Assembly: GCA_009840005.1 (NCBI GenBank)
Contig: VXOR01000091.1
Coordinates: forward strand, 1 to 64,000
DNA length: 64,000 bases
DNA from: Gemmatimonadota bacterium
Lineage (GTDB): Bacteria > Latescibacterota > UBA2968 > UBA8231
Direction: 5' to 3'
Positions 18,401-26,642 of the stretch are shown in pieces (the first letter of the stretch is position 1; every line of letters begins with the position of its first letter). The translations under genes and the position numbers were made by a program. A model generated the notes under the pieces. It searched no databases. It was not told where the DNA came from and worked only from the letters and a program-made list of their open reading frames with translations.

Positions 18401-19182
18401 TATTCCCAGCGGCTGACCGGCTCGGCCCAAAACAAGACGAAGTCGTCCGCATCCAAGCGGCCATCGCCCCCGTCTTCTACGACCAAGCCCACTTCCCGCA
18501 GGGCTTGGGGCGGGTATATCTCGTCGATGGGCAAGGCGTTGCCGCCGCCGTAGTGCAGGCGCAAACTCGCTGGATCGACGTCGCCGATTGCCACCCCAGC
18601 GGCTTCTAAGTCGGCACCCGATATCCTGTAGATCCCCTCTTCCGCGACGGAGATTCGCAGCCAAGTGCCTTCCTGCAACGCGGTTTTGTGCGCCGGCCGC
18701 TGCTTGGGCGGCAAGCGCCAGTTTTTAGCTTGCTCAGGATTGGCCAGTACCCCTCGGTAGAATGCTTCGCCCCAAGGGTCGGCAACGCGAGAGCCGCTGC
18801 TGCCGGTCACGTGCAGGTCAACGACGATGCGATCGTACAGAGTCCGCGTCCCGTTCGCTTCAACGTGTGGGGCAAACGCCACTGGAACGACGCGCTGGCG
18901 ACGCACAAAACCGCTTTCGCCGAGAAATACCGGACCGGGCATAGGCGCGTCGTCTTCAGCAGCGCGATCCATCCGCGCTACGCGGGCTTCAACCAGTTCC
19001 AAGCGAACCTGTCCGTCGGCCGGGACGCCGATCAAGACACCGCGCCCCTGTTCCAATTCTCGGCCCTCGGGGGTCCAAACCAACCGCAGGCGCTGTGGCG
19101 TCTGTTCGCTTACGTGCAATTCCGCCGTGGCCGCACTCCCGCAAAAAAGCACGAGCGCCCAAAAACAGCATTTGAATCTCAT
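15469..19182 (-). CDS. PorU-like C25 peptidase family protein lacking the catalytic Cys
   Basis: A 1237-residue exported protein with a signal peptide (MRFKCCFWALVLFCGSAATA). The large central part matches the PorU/gingipain (C25) type: VALIGDGSYDYK, then the catalytic His in TYLGHGS (H769), then a segment TAASQVGVFDDP where the family has TxxCExGxxDDP. The nucleophile position is Ser804 (codon at 16771-16773) rather than Cys, and the following Glu is Gln. H769 and S804 are 35 residues apart, as expected for the His/Cys dyad. The C-terminus is a type A sorting domain (FYPNPMRDSG, VFSLAGR). In type IX systems PorU is the surface sortase that removes sorting tails; this copy may be inactive or use Ser. 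Confidence 0.85.
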   Translation of the reverse strand: MRFKCCFWALVLFCGSAATAELHVSEQTPQRLRLVWTPEGRELEQGRGVLIGVPADGQVRLELVEARVARMDRAAEDDAPMPGPVFLGESGFVRRQRVVPVAFAPHVEANGTRTLYDRIVVDLHVTGSSGSRVADPWGEAFYRGVLANPEQAKNWRLPPKQRPAHKTALQEGTWLRISVAEEGIYRISGADLEAAGVAIGDVDPASLRLHYGGGNALPIDEIYPPQALREVGLVVEDGGDGRLDADDFVLFWAEPVSRWEYSQDSRSFQYRHNLYTHENEYWLGFGGSEGRRAEQRSGALVESDPQQPTSYRERIHEEAEQFILNQLVGIKSGYTWYWEDFRGNARNFPIVVRQAASEPVAVRLGFIGVSGTRPRFEVRWNEETIGTAAFAIPERSGQVSVTSDTLRATQGAQEGLNHLGIFHSGNPSRFDWYEVEYSRGFVAERGELFFSYPLTGTTQFGLAGFAGEQPRVFEVSAGLAEIVDFAYDAQAGTVIFQDRPGDVPRQYAVGGPATWKRPVRLELDWPGDLTTRSRGADWVAIYHRDFRAAAERLAQWRAEDDRFGPPLRTMAIDVQDIYDEFSGGLLDPAAIRNFLAYAAEHWDPAPLFVALIGDGSYDYKNNSSTSQGNWIPPFQDGDSTYDEWYARVVGGDLYPDMAVGRLTVQTAAEADVVVDKIIAYDRAPELGPWQSRQALVSDDLLNRDKPATVESFFINDSEYMARNILPNSLDLIKLYIAQFPLEGREKPRARDEFIRLFNEGALTVTYLGHGSFYVLAHESMFLLSRDLDKIDNGGRLPLFFTAASQVGVFDDPARISMPEALLKKDGGGVIGMICATRVGYHTTNVHLANQFYWQMYHTGRQHVPIGLALTEAKQLLLPRYSPIGNTTFRNIQRYSLFGDPATRLAMPRFQVQIDVADSLSALGEVAIAGQVLDAAGAPATAYAGQVWLQAFDSSEESDLEGYTYQQTGAPMFRGRFPVAEGRFRAAFRVPKDITYGGQNGRISAYVWSDDRPAAFGAVGGLVLAGTAEGVEADVEGPEISLRFEGAKGSTIPRQTVLLASIADPSGINITGETGHEIELAIDGELFTLTELYSVQGGDYRQGVIEFPLPELETGKHEIRLKAWDNFNNSSRETVVVTVGDDEGDTSLANVLFYPNPMRDSGYFTYELADEMRAVQIEVFSLAGRLIERLDGQTRAGYNQVPWTPPPGLANGAYIYRIEAERESGAAVARRAVLQVAK

Positions 19183-19274
19183 AAAGTGGTATGGATGGGA
19201 TTGGTCATTGGATCATGAGTGATTGGCACTTTTAAGGTCATTCCAAGCCCTCTTTTTGTCAAGAGTATCTCACC

Positions 19275-19303
19275 TTGACTTATCGGCTTCGTGCCGCTAT
19301 GTT
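19275..19303 (+). promoter_or_regulatory. Sigma-70-type promoter for rpmB
   Basis: TTGACT (19275-19280), a 17-bp spacer and TATGTT (19298-19303), close to consensus, lie 27 bp upstream of the rpmB ATG. Transcription would cover rpmB and probably the glcE-like gene. On the other strand a TTGACA at 19257-19262 could belong to the leftward PorU transcript, but no good -10 partner is visible. Confidence 0.6.
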
Positions 19304-19329
19304 TTATGGTTTCTTACAGGGAGGCACTC

Positions 19330-19557
19330 ATGGCCAGACAATGCAGCCTGACCAACGTTAAGGGCCTAGTTGGCAACAGCGTCAGTCACTCGCAGCGCAA
19401 AACCAAGCGCGTCCAACAGCCCAATCTCATCAAAAAGCGCATCTTCATTCCCGAAGAAAACCGCACCGTCACCCTCCGCCTGACCGCCCGTGCCCTACGC
19501 ACTTTAAACAAAAAAGGCATCCATCAGTTCCTGAAAGAAAACGGCATCAAAGTCTGA
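19330..19557 (+). CDS. rpmB: 50S ribosomal protein L28
   Basis: A 75-residue basic protein of typical L28 length and pattern: MARQCSLTN-KGLVGNSVSHSQRKTKR near the N-terminus and LRLTARALRTLNKKGIHQFL near the C-terminus. It is a component of the large ribosomal subunit. The start is the ATG at 19330, preceded by GGGAGG; an upstream in-frame ATG would add a non-homologous leader and overlap the promoter region. It contains a single Cys, so it is a zinc-free form. It stands apart from rpmG, which is a frequent partner elsewhere. Confidence 0.95.
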   Translation: MARQCSLTNVKGLVGNSVSHSQRKTKRVQQPNLIKKRIFIPEENRTVTLRLTARALRTLNKKGIHQFLKENGIKV

Positions 19558-19585
19558 GCGGGCAAAAGCCCCAGCCTCCGCGCAC

Positions 19586-20701
19586 ATGAACCAAGGCGAC
19601 GACGCAGCCGACGCCATCCAAGAGCGAGTTCGCCACGCCCTAGCCGAAAACGCGGCCTTAAACATTTTTGCCGGCCGCACCAAATCCTTTCTCGGACGCC
19701 ACCACGCAGGAATCCCACTCGACCTCTCCGCTCTGACCGGCATCATCAGCTACGAGCCGAACGAGTTGATCCTAGTCGCTCGCCCAGGCACCACGCTGAG
19801 CAAAATAGAAGCCCTGTGCCACGGCGAAAACCAGTATTTCGCTTTCGAGCCGCCCGCTTGGGGTGCGGGCGCGACCATCGGCGGCACCGTGGCCTGCAAC
19901 CTCTCGGGGCCGCGGCGCTTTAAGATGGGTGCGCTGCGCGATCACTTGCTCGGAGCCGAGCTGATCGACGGCCGCGGCGAGCGCATTCGCACCGGCGGCA
20001 AAGTAGTAAAAAACGTCACGGGCTACGATCTGTCCAAAGTGTTGGCTGGCTCCTTCGGGACGCTGGGAATTCTCACCGAAGTCTGCCTCAAGGTCTGGCC
20101 GCGCCCTGAAACCCAAGCAACCCTGTTCGTCCACGGGCTGACGCCCACCGCGGCACTAGCGCGAATTCTCGCCTGGGCAGCGCGGCCCCTCCAAATCACG
20201 GGCCTAGTCTGCGACGCCGACCGGTTAGCCGCCCGCGTCGAAGGCCCAGCACCAGCGGTGCGGAAGCAGCTAGCAATGTTGCGCGAAGAAGAATCAGCCG
20301 AGTCGGAGATCGTAGAAGAGGCCGAATCGCACGCCTTCTGGCGGCGCTGGCGCGAGCTTGAATGGCTGGTCCCGACCGAGGGCCAACAACGCTGGCGCTT
20401 TACTGGACCGCCGACCAAAATGGCGCAATTAATGAAAGCGCTAGAGGCCGAGGGCCTGAGCCGCTGGGGGCTGGACTGGGCCGGCGGCTTGCTGTGGGCA
20501 TTATTACCAGTGGCCACCCAAGCCGCGCATTTGCATCGCACCGCCGCACGCCACCAAGCCATCGGCTGGCGCTTTGCCGCCGACGAACACAACGAAGACG
20601 CCTTTACCCTGCTCAGCGCCGGCGCGGCGCGCATGAATCAGATGCTCAAGCGCGCCCTCGACCCCCAAGGCATTTTCAACCCCGGTAAGCTGTACGCCTA
20701 G
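19586..20701 (+). CDS. FAD-binding oxidoreductase, GlcE-like
   Basis: A 371-residue protein of the FAD-linked oxidase type related to the GlcE subunit of glycolate oxidase. The PCMH-type FAD domain occupies about residues 10-190 (LDLSALTGIISYEPNELILVARPG, GAGATIGGTVACNLSGPRR, GGKVVKNVTGYDLSKVLAGSFG). The C-terminus ends in the family hallmark GIFNPGKLY. In known systems GlcE acts with GlcD and the iron-sulfur subunit GlcF to oxidise glycolate or related 2-hydroxy acids. Neither partner is visible nearby, so the physiological partner is unknown. It follows rpmB by 28 bp without a clear terminator. Its stop codon shares a CTAG with the convergent enolase-family gene. Confidence 0.85.
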   Translation: MNQGDDAADAIQERVRHALAENAALNIFAGRTKSFLGRHHAGIPLDLSALTGIISYEPNELILVARPGTTLSKIEALCHGENQYFAFEPPAWGAGATIGGTVACNLSGPRRFKMGALRDHLLGAELIDGRGERIRTGGKVVKNVTGYDLSKVLAGSFGTLGILTEVCLKVWPRPETQATLFVHGLTPTAALARILAWAARPLQITGLVCDADRLAARVEGPAPAVRKQLAMLREEESAESEIVEEAESHAFWRRWRELEWLVPTEGQQRWRFTGPPTKMAQLMKALEAEGLSRWGLDWAGGLLWALLPVATQAAHLHRTAARHQAIGWRFAADEHNEDAFTLLSAGAARMNQMLKRALDPQGIFNPGKLYA

Positions 20702-21882
20702 TATATCTCGCCTGGCCGATAGTCCGGCGGCGGCATTTCCCGTTCGCTGAGCCACAGTGCCCGCCCAACCCGCGCCTGGACGTATTGATAGTCATAGCTC
20801 GTATCTGGAGCGGCGATGTTGCCCTGCGACGGATATTGGGCAATCGTCTCCTCGACTAGGTCCACGCCCAGCCCGGGCGCATCCGGCACTGCGATATGGC
20901 TATCGACCACCTCGGGTTGACCAGTCATCACCTCGTAGCGCTGCGGCACATCGTCGGCTAGGTGTTCCAAGATCAGGAAATTGGGTAGCGTAGCCATTAG
21001 ATGCACGGCCGCCATTTCGGCCACCGGCCCCAACGAGCCGTCGTGCGGAGCCATCGTGCAGTAGTGAGCCTCGGCCATAGCGGCGATCTTCTTCATCTGC
21101 GACAGCCCCCCAGCGCGGCCCGTATCAGGCTGCACCACATCGATGATTTCGCGCTCAATCAGCTCTTTTACCCCCCAAATAGTGGCGTGGCGTTCGCCCG
21201 CAGCAATGGGAATATCTACTGCGTCGGCAACTCGAGCGAGAGCGTCGATGTTTTCAGGGGCTACTGGATCCTCGTAAAACAGCAGGTCGTAGTCTTCGAG
21301 TGCGCGGCCCAAAGCAATGGCGTCGCGCGTCGTCAACCAAGGCGGGCCGTGGACATCAACCATGATATCCACCTCGTCGCCGACCTCTTTGCGGATGGCG
21401 GCAACCGTTTCCACGCAGTTGTTGATCTCCCCGGTCTTGATTGCCGTATAGCCTTGATCAACCAAGGCGCGGGCCCGTTCAGTCTCGTGCGCGTGGGCAT
21501 AGACCCGCACCCGGTCGCGCATCTTGCCGCCCAAGAGATTCCACACCGGCTGCCCGAGGGCTTTGCCCTTGATGTCCCACAAGGCCATCTCAATGCCGGT
21601 CATGGCACCAGAGCCGACGATGCCGGTCATGCCGTGGCCCATCATCGCCACCTGCATCTTGCCCCACAGCCGCTCGATGTGGAACGGGTCTTCGCCGATT
21701 AGCAAAGGCGTTAGATCGTGGATGGCCGTTTCGACCACGCGCGGCCAGCCCGACGCCTCGCCCACGCCGTAGATGTCAGCGTCGGTTTCGACCTTGACGA
21801 AGAGCCAGTTGCGCGCCGACCAACCACTCGCCTGCGGAGGCGCACACTGCATCAAATAGGTCTTGATCTGAGTAATTTTCAT
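20698..21882 (-). CDS. Mandelate racemase/muconate lactonizing enzyme family protein (sugar-acid dehydratase-like)
   Basis: A 394-residue member of the enolase superfamily. The capping domain is N-terminal (MKITQIKTYLMQ...) and the barrel carries metal ligands in MVDVHG (Asp), FYEDP (Glu) and AGERH (Glu), followed by QPDTGRAGGLSQ and the APHDGSLGP segment with the likely general-base His. This arrangement resembles the mannonate/galactonate dehydratase branch, so acid-sugar dehydration is the likely reaction; the exact substrate is not decided. The ATG at 21882 is preferred over the upstream one because MKITxI is the common start. It is divergent from the polyprenyl synthase gene and probably has its own promoter in 21904-22042. 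Confidence 0.85.
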   Translation of the reverse strand: MKITQIKTYLMQCAPPQASGWSARNWLFVKVETDADIYGVGEASGWPRVVETAIHDLTPLLIGEDPFHIERLWGKMQVAMMGHGMTGIVGSGAMTGIEMALWDIKGKALGQPVWNLLGGKMRDRVRVYAHAHETERARALVDQGYTAIKTGEINNCVETVAAIRKEVGDEVDIMVDVHGPPWLTTRDAIALGRALEDYDLLFYEDPVAPENIDALARVADAVDIPIAAGERHATIWGVKELIEREIIDVVQPDTGRAGGLSQMKKIAAMAEAHYCTMAPHDGSLGPVAEMAAVHLMATLPNFLILEHLADDVPQRYEVMTGQPEVVDSHIAVPDAPGLGVDLVEETIAQYPSQGNIAAPDTSYDYQYVQARVGRALWLSEREMPPPDYRPGEIY

Positions 21883-22042
21883 AGCGGTCTCCCCGTGTTG
21901 CAATGAAGCGACAAGTATAATTCATAGAGCGAAATCAATCCATTGCCAGCACTTCGCGCATAGATTGACAGGTATATTTTCAATACTTAGCTTCTAAATT
22001 TTCTATTTATTTAGTGATTTAATTTCGACAGATGCCTTTCTC

Positions 22043-23011
22043 ATGGATCCTTGTATAGGTCTGATTGATCAAGAACTGGCCCGGTTTGAAAAGCGGCTCA
22101 ACGCCGAACTCAATGCCGATGTCGAGCTGGTTCACGTCATTGCCCGCTACATGGCCACCCTCAAGGGCAAGCGCCTCCGGCCAGCCCTCATCCTGCTCGT
22201 GGCCAAAGCGTCTGGCCACTGGAACGAACAGCTAATCGACACGGCTGTGGCCGTCGAAATGATTCACGCCGCCACCATGGCTCACGACGACGTAGTAGAT
22301 TCAGCAACCGTGCGCCGGGGCCGCGAGACGGTCAACGAGCGTTGGACCGGGCAGATCGCCGTGCTCATGGGCGACTTTCTGCTCGCACGCGCCCTGCGCC
22401 TGCTGATCGAGATCGGCAATCTGCAGGTCCTAAGCGCAGTCGCGCACGCCACCGAGCGGCTGAGCATAGGCGAAATTTTTGAAATCCAGATCGGCACTCA
22501 GTGCGACACGCGCGAAGAGTCGTATTTTGCCATGGTCAGCGACAAAACGGCTTCCCTGATCTCGGCCGCAGCGCGGATTGGCGCGATTCTCTCCGGCGCA
22601 TCAGACGAGATCGTGCAATCCATGGGTCGCTACGGAGAATCACTCGGCCGCGCCTTCCAAGTCGCCGACGACATCCTCGACCTCACCAGCGATCAGGCGA
22701 CCATGGGCAAGCCCGTCGGACACGACCTACGCGAAGGCAAGATCACCTTGCCATTGATACGCGCCTTACAGCAAGCCCCTTCAGCGGCGCGGGCCGAGAT
22801 GGAGGCCCTTTTGACCCGGCCCGACAAAGACGAAGCCGAATGGAAGCTGATCGTGGCCTTTGTCGAGGAGTACCGAGGAGTCGCCGCCGCCACCGAGACC
22901 GCACACGAATACGCCGCCCAAGCTCAGCAATGCCTAAAAGTACTGGCCCCATCCCCGGCCCGCGCCGCGCTAGAACGAGCCGTGCAGCTCGTCGTCGAAC
23001 GCAACAATTGA
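22043..23011 (+). CDS. Polyprenyl diphosphate synthase (long-chain trans-isoprenyl)
   Basis: A 322-residue all-helical isoprenyl diphosphate synthase. The first Asp-rich motif is HDDVVD (D82, D83, D86) and the second DDILD (D209, D210, D213), which bind magnesium and the allylic diphosphate. GKRLRPAL near residue 45 is the conserved IPP-binding region. Small residues before the first motif, with Met at -2 and Ala at -1 (TMAHDD), fit a long-chain (C35-C45) product such as a quinone side chain, as in IspB/HepT. It precedes apbE by 12 bp and may form an operon with apbE and secDF. An upstream region with TTGACA at 21965-21970 may hold its promoter. Confidence 0.88.
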   Translation: MDPCIGLIDQELARFEKRLNAELNADVELVHVIARYMATLKGKRLRPALILLVAKASGHWNEQLIDTAVAVEMIHAATMAHDDVVDSATVRRGRETVNERWTGQIAVLMGDFLLARALRLLIEIGNLQVLSAVAHATERLSIGEIFEIQIGTQCDTREESYFAMVSDKTASLISAAARIGAILSGASDEIVQSMGRYGESLGRAFQVADDILDLTSDQATMGKPVGHDLREGKITLPLIRALQQAPSAARAEMEALLTRPDKDEAEWKLIVAFVEEYRGVAAATETAHEYAAQAQQCLKVLAPSPARAALERAVQLVVERNN

Positions 23012-23023
23012 CGCGACTAGCCC

Positions 23024-24061
23024 ATGCTCAAGCGCAGTCTGCTGGCCGTCGGCGGTTTGGCCGTGGTCCTGTACTTTCTGCCGTCGCCCCGGCCCGCCGC
23101 GCCGGTGCGCGCCGACCGCCTCTTGTTGGGAACCCTCGTCACGGTCAAGCTCTACGGCGACGAAGCAGTGGTTCGCCCACACCTAGAGGCGGCGTACGCG
23201 GAGATCGCCCGCGTCGATTCGGCAATGAGCCACTACCGCGAGGATGGAGCCTTACGGCGGATAGAGCAGCAGGCGCAACTCACCCCAACGCACGGCTCAG
23301 CCGGGCTGATTTCAGTCTTAGCGCGCAGTCAGTACTTCGCCGCGTTGACCGATGGGGCTTTTGACTGCACGGTGGGAGCGTTGACGAGTCTGTGGAATTT
23401 CCCCGATGCGGCAGCGCCGCCTGCGCCAGCGCAGATCGACTCGGCGCTGGCGCTAGTGGGCTACGAAGGCTTGGAGGTTGCGGCCCAGTCGTTTCGGATC
23501 AACAAGCCGGGCCTGCGGTTGGATCTGGGAGCGGCAGCCAAAGGCTACGCAGTTGACCAAGCCGTGGCGGCCATGCAGGAGTTGCAAGTGGAGGCCGGGA
23601 TTATCGAGGCCGGGGGCGACATTCGCTATTGGGGCGAAAAGCCAGACGAACGGCCTTGGCTTTTTGGGGTGCAGCACCCGCGCGACCCAGAGCAATACCT
23701 AGCAGTAGAAGACCCCGGGCTCGCAGCGATCGCGACCTCGGGCGACTACGAGCAGTACTTTGATTGGGAAGGCGAGCGCTATCACCACCTGCTCGACCCC
23801 AAGACTGGCTATCCAGCGCGGGCTAGCATAAGCGCCACTGTGTGGGCCGCGACCGCACTGGACGCCGACATTCTGTCAACCGCGGTCTTCGTCTTAGGGC
23901 CTGAGCAAGGGCTCGCGCTCGTCGAGGGCCTAACGAACGTCGAGGGCTTTATTTTTTTTGCGCGAGACGGGCAGCTCATGCACCGGGCATCAACCGGGCT
24001 GCGCGACCGCTTTCGCTTTTGCAATAGCAACAAACCTTCGCCGGGCTGTGCTCGGCACTAG
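23024..24061 (+). CDS. apbE: FAD:protein FMN transferase (ApbE family)
   Basis: A 345-residue protein with an N-terminal membrane anchor or lipoprotein-like leader (MLKRSLLAVGGLAVVLYFLP). The ApbE fold shows LLGTLVTVKLYG, FDCTVGAL-LW, LDLGAAAKGYAVDQA, IEAGGDIRYWG and the magnesium-binding C-terminal segment ALDADILSTAVFVLG. These enzymes transfer FMN from FAD to a Thr in target proteins such as NqrB/NqrC or RnfG in the periplasm. No target subunit is present in the window. The gene sits between the polyprenyl synthase and secDF genes, 18 bp from secDF, and all three are probably co-transcribed. Confidence 0.9.
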   Translation: MLKRSLLAVGGLAVVLYFLPSPRPAAPVRADRLLLGTLVTVKLYGDEAVVRPHLEAAYAEIARVDSAMSHYREDGALRRIEQQAQLTPTHGSAGLISVLARSQYFAALTDGAFDCTVGALTSLWNFPDAAAPPAPAQIDSALALVGYEGLEVAAQSFRINKPGLRLDLGAAAKGYAVDQAVAAMQELQVEAGIIEAGGDIRYWGEKPDERPWLFGVQHPRDPEQYLAVEDPGLAAIATSGDYEQYFDWEGERYHHLLDPKTGYPARASISATVWAATALDADILSTAVFVLGPEQGLALVEGLTNVEGFIFFARDGQLMHRASTGLRDRFRFCNSNKPSPGCARH

Positions 24062-24079
24062 CGGAGTAAAGACCAATTT

Positions 24080-26614
24080 ATGAAACGCAATCGAAGACTC
24101 GTGCTGATCGTGGCACTGATCGCCGCGGCAGTGTACTACCTGCTGCCGAGCGTGGAATTTTACAGTATGGCGGACGACGAGCGAGAGGCCATGGAGCTAA
24201 AATCTCCCGGGCAACTCGTCGATCTGAAAAAGCGCTCGCTCAATTTGGGGCTGGACTTGCAGGGCGGCATCCACCTCGTCCTAGAGGTCAAGACCGAGGG
24301 GATGGAGCAGCAGGAAGCCCAAGATGCGGTCGCCCAAGCCCAAGAAGTCATCCGCAACCGCGTCGATCAGTTTGGGGTAGCCGAGCCGACTATTCAGCGC
24401 CAAGGCGAAAACCGCATCATCATCGAGTTGCCCGGCGTCCAAGACGTGCAACGCGCCAAAGATCTAGTGGGGCAAACCGCGCTGCTCGAATTCCAGCTCC
24501 TCGAACCCGCTGAGGATCGCACCCGCTTGATCCAGCGCATCGACCAAGTGCTAGCCCCGCAAAAAGAGGAAGAAGAGGAAGAAGAAGACCTCCTCCTTTC
24601 CTCCACAGCAGAAAACACCCCCCTCTCCTCCATGCTCAGCGGTGCAGGAGAAGACCTCACTGTCTCGGGCCGCGACTTGCAGCGCGTCAAGAACTTGCTC
24701 AACGCCCCAGAAGCCCAAGACCTCATCCCCGCAGACATGGAATTCCTCTTTTCGAGCAAGCCCGCCGGAGCCGAGGGCAATGAGTTTTACTTCCTCTACT
24801 TGGTGCGCAAAAAGCCGGAGATGACCGGGCACATGATTCAGGACGCCTTTGTTTCCATCGGCCAAGTAGTAGAGTACATGGGCCAGCCCATCGTCAACTT
24901 CTCGACCACCGACGAAGGGGTGCGGCTCTTCAGCCGCATCACAGGTTCGCACATCGGTGAGCGCATGGCCATCGTCCTCGACGAATCCGTGTACTCGGCC
25001 CCAGTCATCCAAAACAAAATCAGCGAGGGTCGCGGCATCATCACCGGCAGCGGCACCCAAGAAGAGGCCAAAGACCTCGCCATCGTGCTACGGGCCGGTG
25101 CGCTACCGGCCGAGGTCGAGATCATCGAAGACCGCACGGTCGGCCCCTCGCTAGGGCGCGACTCCATCGAGCAAGGCAAGACCGCAGCCATCTACAGCAT
25201 GGTACTAGTCGTGATCTTCATGGTCCTCTACTACCGCGCCGCCGGGCTGATCGCCGACTGCGCCCTCCTGCTCAACATGCTCTTCATCATGGCGGTGCTG
25301 GCCGGTTTTCACGCCACCCTGACCTTGCCCGGCATCGCTGGCATCATCCTGACCATCGGCATGGCCGTTGACGCCAATGTGCTGATCTTTGAGCGCATCC
25401 GCGAAGAGCTGCGCTCGGGTAAGACCGTGCGCGCGGCCATTGATTCCGGCTATGGCCACGCGCTTTCGGCCATCATCGACGCCAACGTAACCACGTTCCT
25501 CGTCGGCATCGTGCTCTATCAGTTCGGCACCGGGCCGATCCGCGGCTTTGCTTTGACCCTGTGCATCGGCATCGTCTCCAGCCTCTTTACGGCCTTCTTT
25601 GTAACCCGCACAATCTTCGATCTGATTACCCGGAGATCGGAGCAATCGACCTTGAGCATCGGGCCCGTTGGACTGTTCTCTAATTTGAACATCCGCTTCC
25701 TCTCCCTGCGCAACATTGGTTTCGGCACCTCGGCGGCCGTGCTGCTCATCGGCATCGTCTCCATTTTGGGCACCAATTTGGGCACCAATGGCATCCGCAA
25801 GGGCATTGACTTCGCCGGCGGCACCTTGCTGGAGTTGCACTTCGATCCAGCCGTCCAAGTCGAGGACATTCGCAGCCAGCTCGGTCGCGTCCCCGTGGGC
25901 GATGCCGAAATCGACCTGAGCAAGAGCGAGATCAAGCAGTTCGGCTCGGAAAACGACATCCTCATCCGCGTCAGCGAGAGCGGGGCAGGCACTGAGGTAG
26001 CCGATGGAATCATGGGGGTGCTCAAGGCCGGATTTGTCAACAATATCGAAGAAATGGAGTGGATTCGCCGCCAAGAAAAGGTCGGCCCCAAAATCGGCAG
26101 CGAGCTGAGCGACGCGGCCGTGCGCGCAGTGCTGGTGGCACTGGCGCTGATCCTGATCTACATGGCTTGGCGCTTCCACCGCTTCCTCTACGGCATCGCC
26201 GCGGTCGTCGCGCTCTTCCACGACGTGCTTATCACCCTCGGGCTGCTCTCGCTCTTCGACATTGAGATTACCCTCGCGGTGGTCGCTGCCCTGTTGGCCA
26301 TTGTCGGCTACTCGCTCAACGACACGATTGTGGTTTTCGACCGCATCCGCGAGAACCTGCACACAGCCCGCCGACAGGGCTTTGACGGCACGGTCAACCA
26401 GAGCATCAACGAGTGCCTGAGCCGCACGCTGATCACCTCGGCGACGACCCTTATGGCAGTGCTGGTGCTGATGATCTTTGGCGGCGAGGTCAACCGCGAC
26501 TTTACCATCACCTTGATGATCGGCGTCGTGGTCGGCACCTATTCGTCTGTATTCGTCGCCAGCCCAGTCCTCTATCTAGGCCAACAACGGGCCGCCGCCA
26601 AAGGATCCGACTAA
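24080..26614 (+). CDS. secDF: Protein translocase SecDF fusion
   Basis: An 844-residue fusion of SecD and SecF, the proton-driven accessory factors of Sec export. The SecD half has an N-terminal membrane segment, LNLGLDLQGGIHLVLEV, the P1 domain, and membrane segments with ADCALLLNMLFIMAVL and GMAVDANVLIFERIREE. The SecF half follows from about residue 545 (GIDFAGGTLLEL, then LVALALILIYMAWRF, GYSLNDTIVVFDRIREN). Residues about 163-170 are a run of acidic residues (EEEEEEED) within the periplasmic P1 region, which is unusual and probably a flexible loop. The ribosome-binding site is GGAG before ATG. High capacity for Sec export fits the many exported proteins encoded nearby. Confidence 0.94.
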   Translation: MKRNRRLVLIVALIAAAVYYLLPSVEFYSMADDEREAMELKSPGQLVDLKKRSLNLGLDLQGGIHLVLEVKTEGMEQQEAQDAVAQAQEVIRNRVDQFGVAEPTIQRQGENRIIIELPGVQDVQRAKDLVGQTALLEFQLLEPAEDRTRLIQRIDQVLAPQKEEEEEEEDLLLSSTAENTPLSSMLSGAGEDLTVSGRDLQRVKNLLNAPEAQDLIPADMEFLFSSKPAGAEGNEFYFLYLVRKKPEMTGHMIQDAFVSIGQVVEYMGQPIVNFSTTDEGVRLFSRITGSHIGERMAIVLDESVYSAPVIQNKISEGRGIITGSGTQEEAKDLAIVLRAGALPAEVEIIEDRTVGPSLGRDSIEQGKTAAIYSMVLVVIFMVLYYRAAGLIADCALLLNMLFIMAVLAGFHATLTLPGIAGIILTIGMAVDANVLIFERIREELRSGKTVRAAIDSGYGHALSAIIDANVTTFLVGIVLYQFGTGPIRGFALTLCIGIVSSLFTAFFVTRTIFDLITRRSEQSTLSIGPVGLFSNLNIRFLSLRNIGFGTSAAVLLIGIVSILGTNLGTNGIRKGIDFAGGTLLELHFDPAVQVEDIRSQLGRVPVGDAEIDLSKSEIKQFGSENDILIRVSESGAGTEVADGIMGVLKAGFVNNIEEMEWIRRQEKVGPKIGSELSDAAVRAVLVALALILIYMAWRFHRFLYGIAAVVALFHDVLITLGLLSLFDIEITLAVVAALLAIVGYSLNDTIVVFDRIRENLHTARRQGFDGTVNQSINECLSRTLITSATTLMAVLVLMIFGGEVNRDFTITLMIGVVVGTYSSVFVASPVLYLGQQRAAAKGSD

Positions 26615-26642
26615 AGTTAGCTGGGCGGGACCGCCTCTCGCC

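Noticed and set aside
19560..19571. GGGC-AAAA-GCCC hairpin after rpmB
   Set aside because: The stem has only four pairs and no downstream T-run, so it is not a convincing terminator.
21001..21702. 233-codon plus-strand frame opposite the enolase-family gene
   Set aside because: Antisense shadow; the minus-strand frame carries complete catalytic motifs.
25205..26362. 385-codon open frame on the minus strand
   Set aside because: It is antisense to secDF and rich in Asp, Gly, Gln and His with no recognisable domain.
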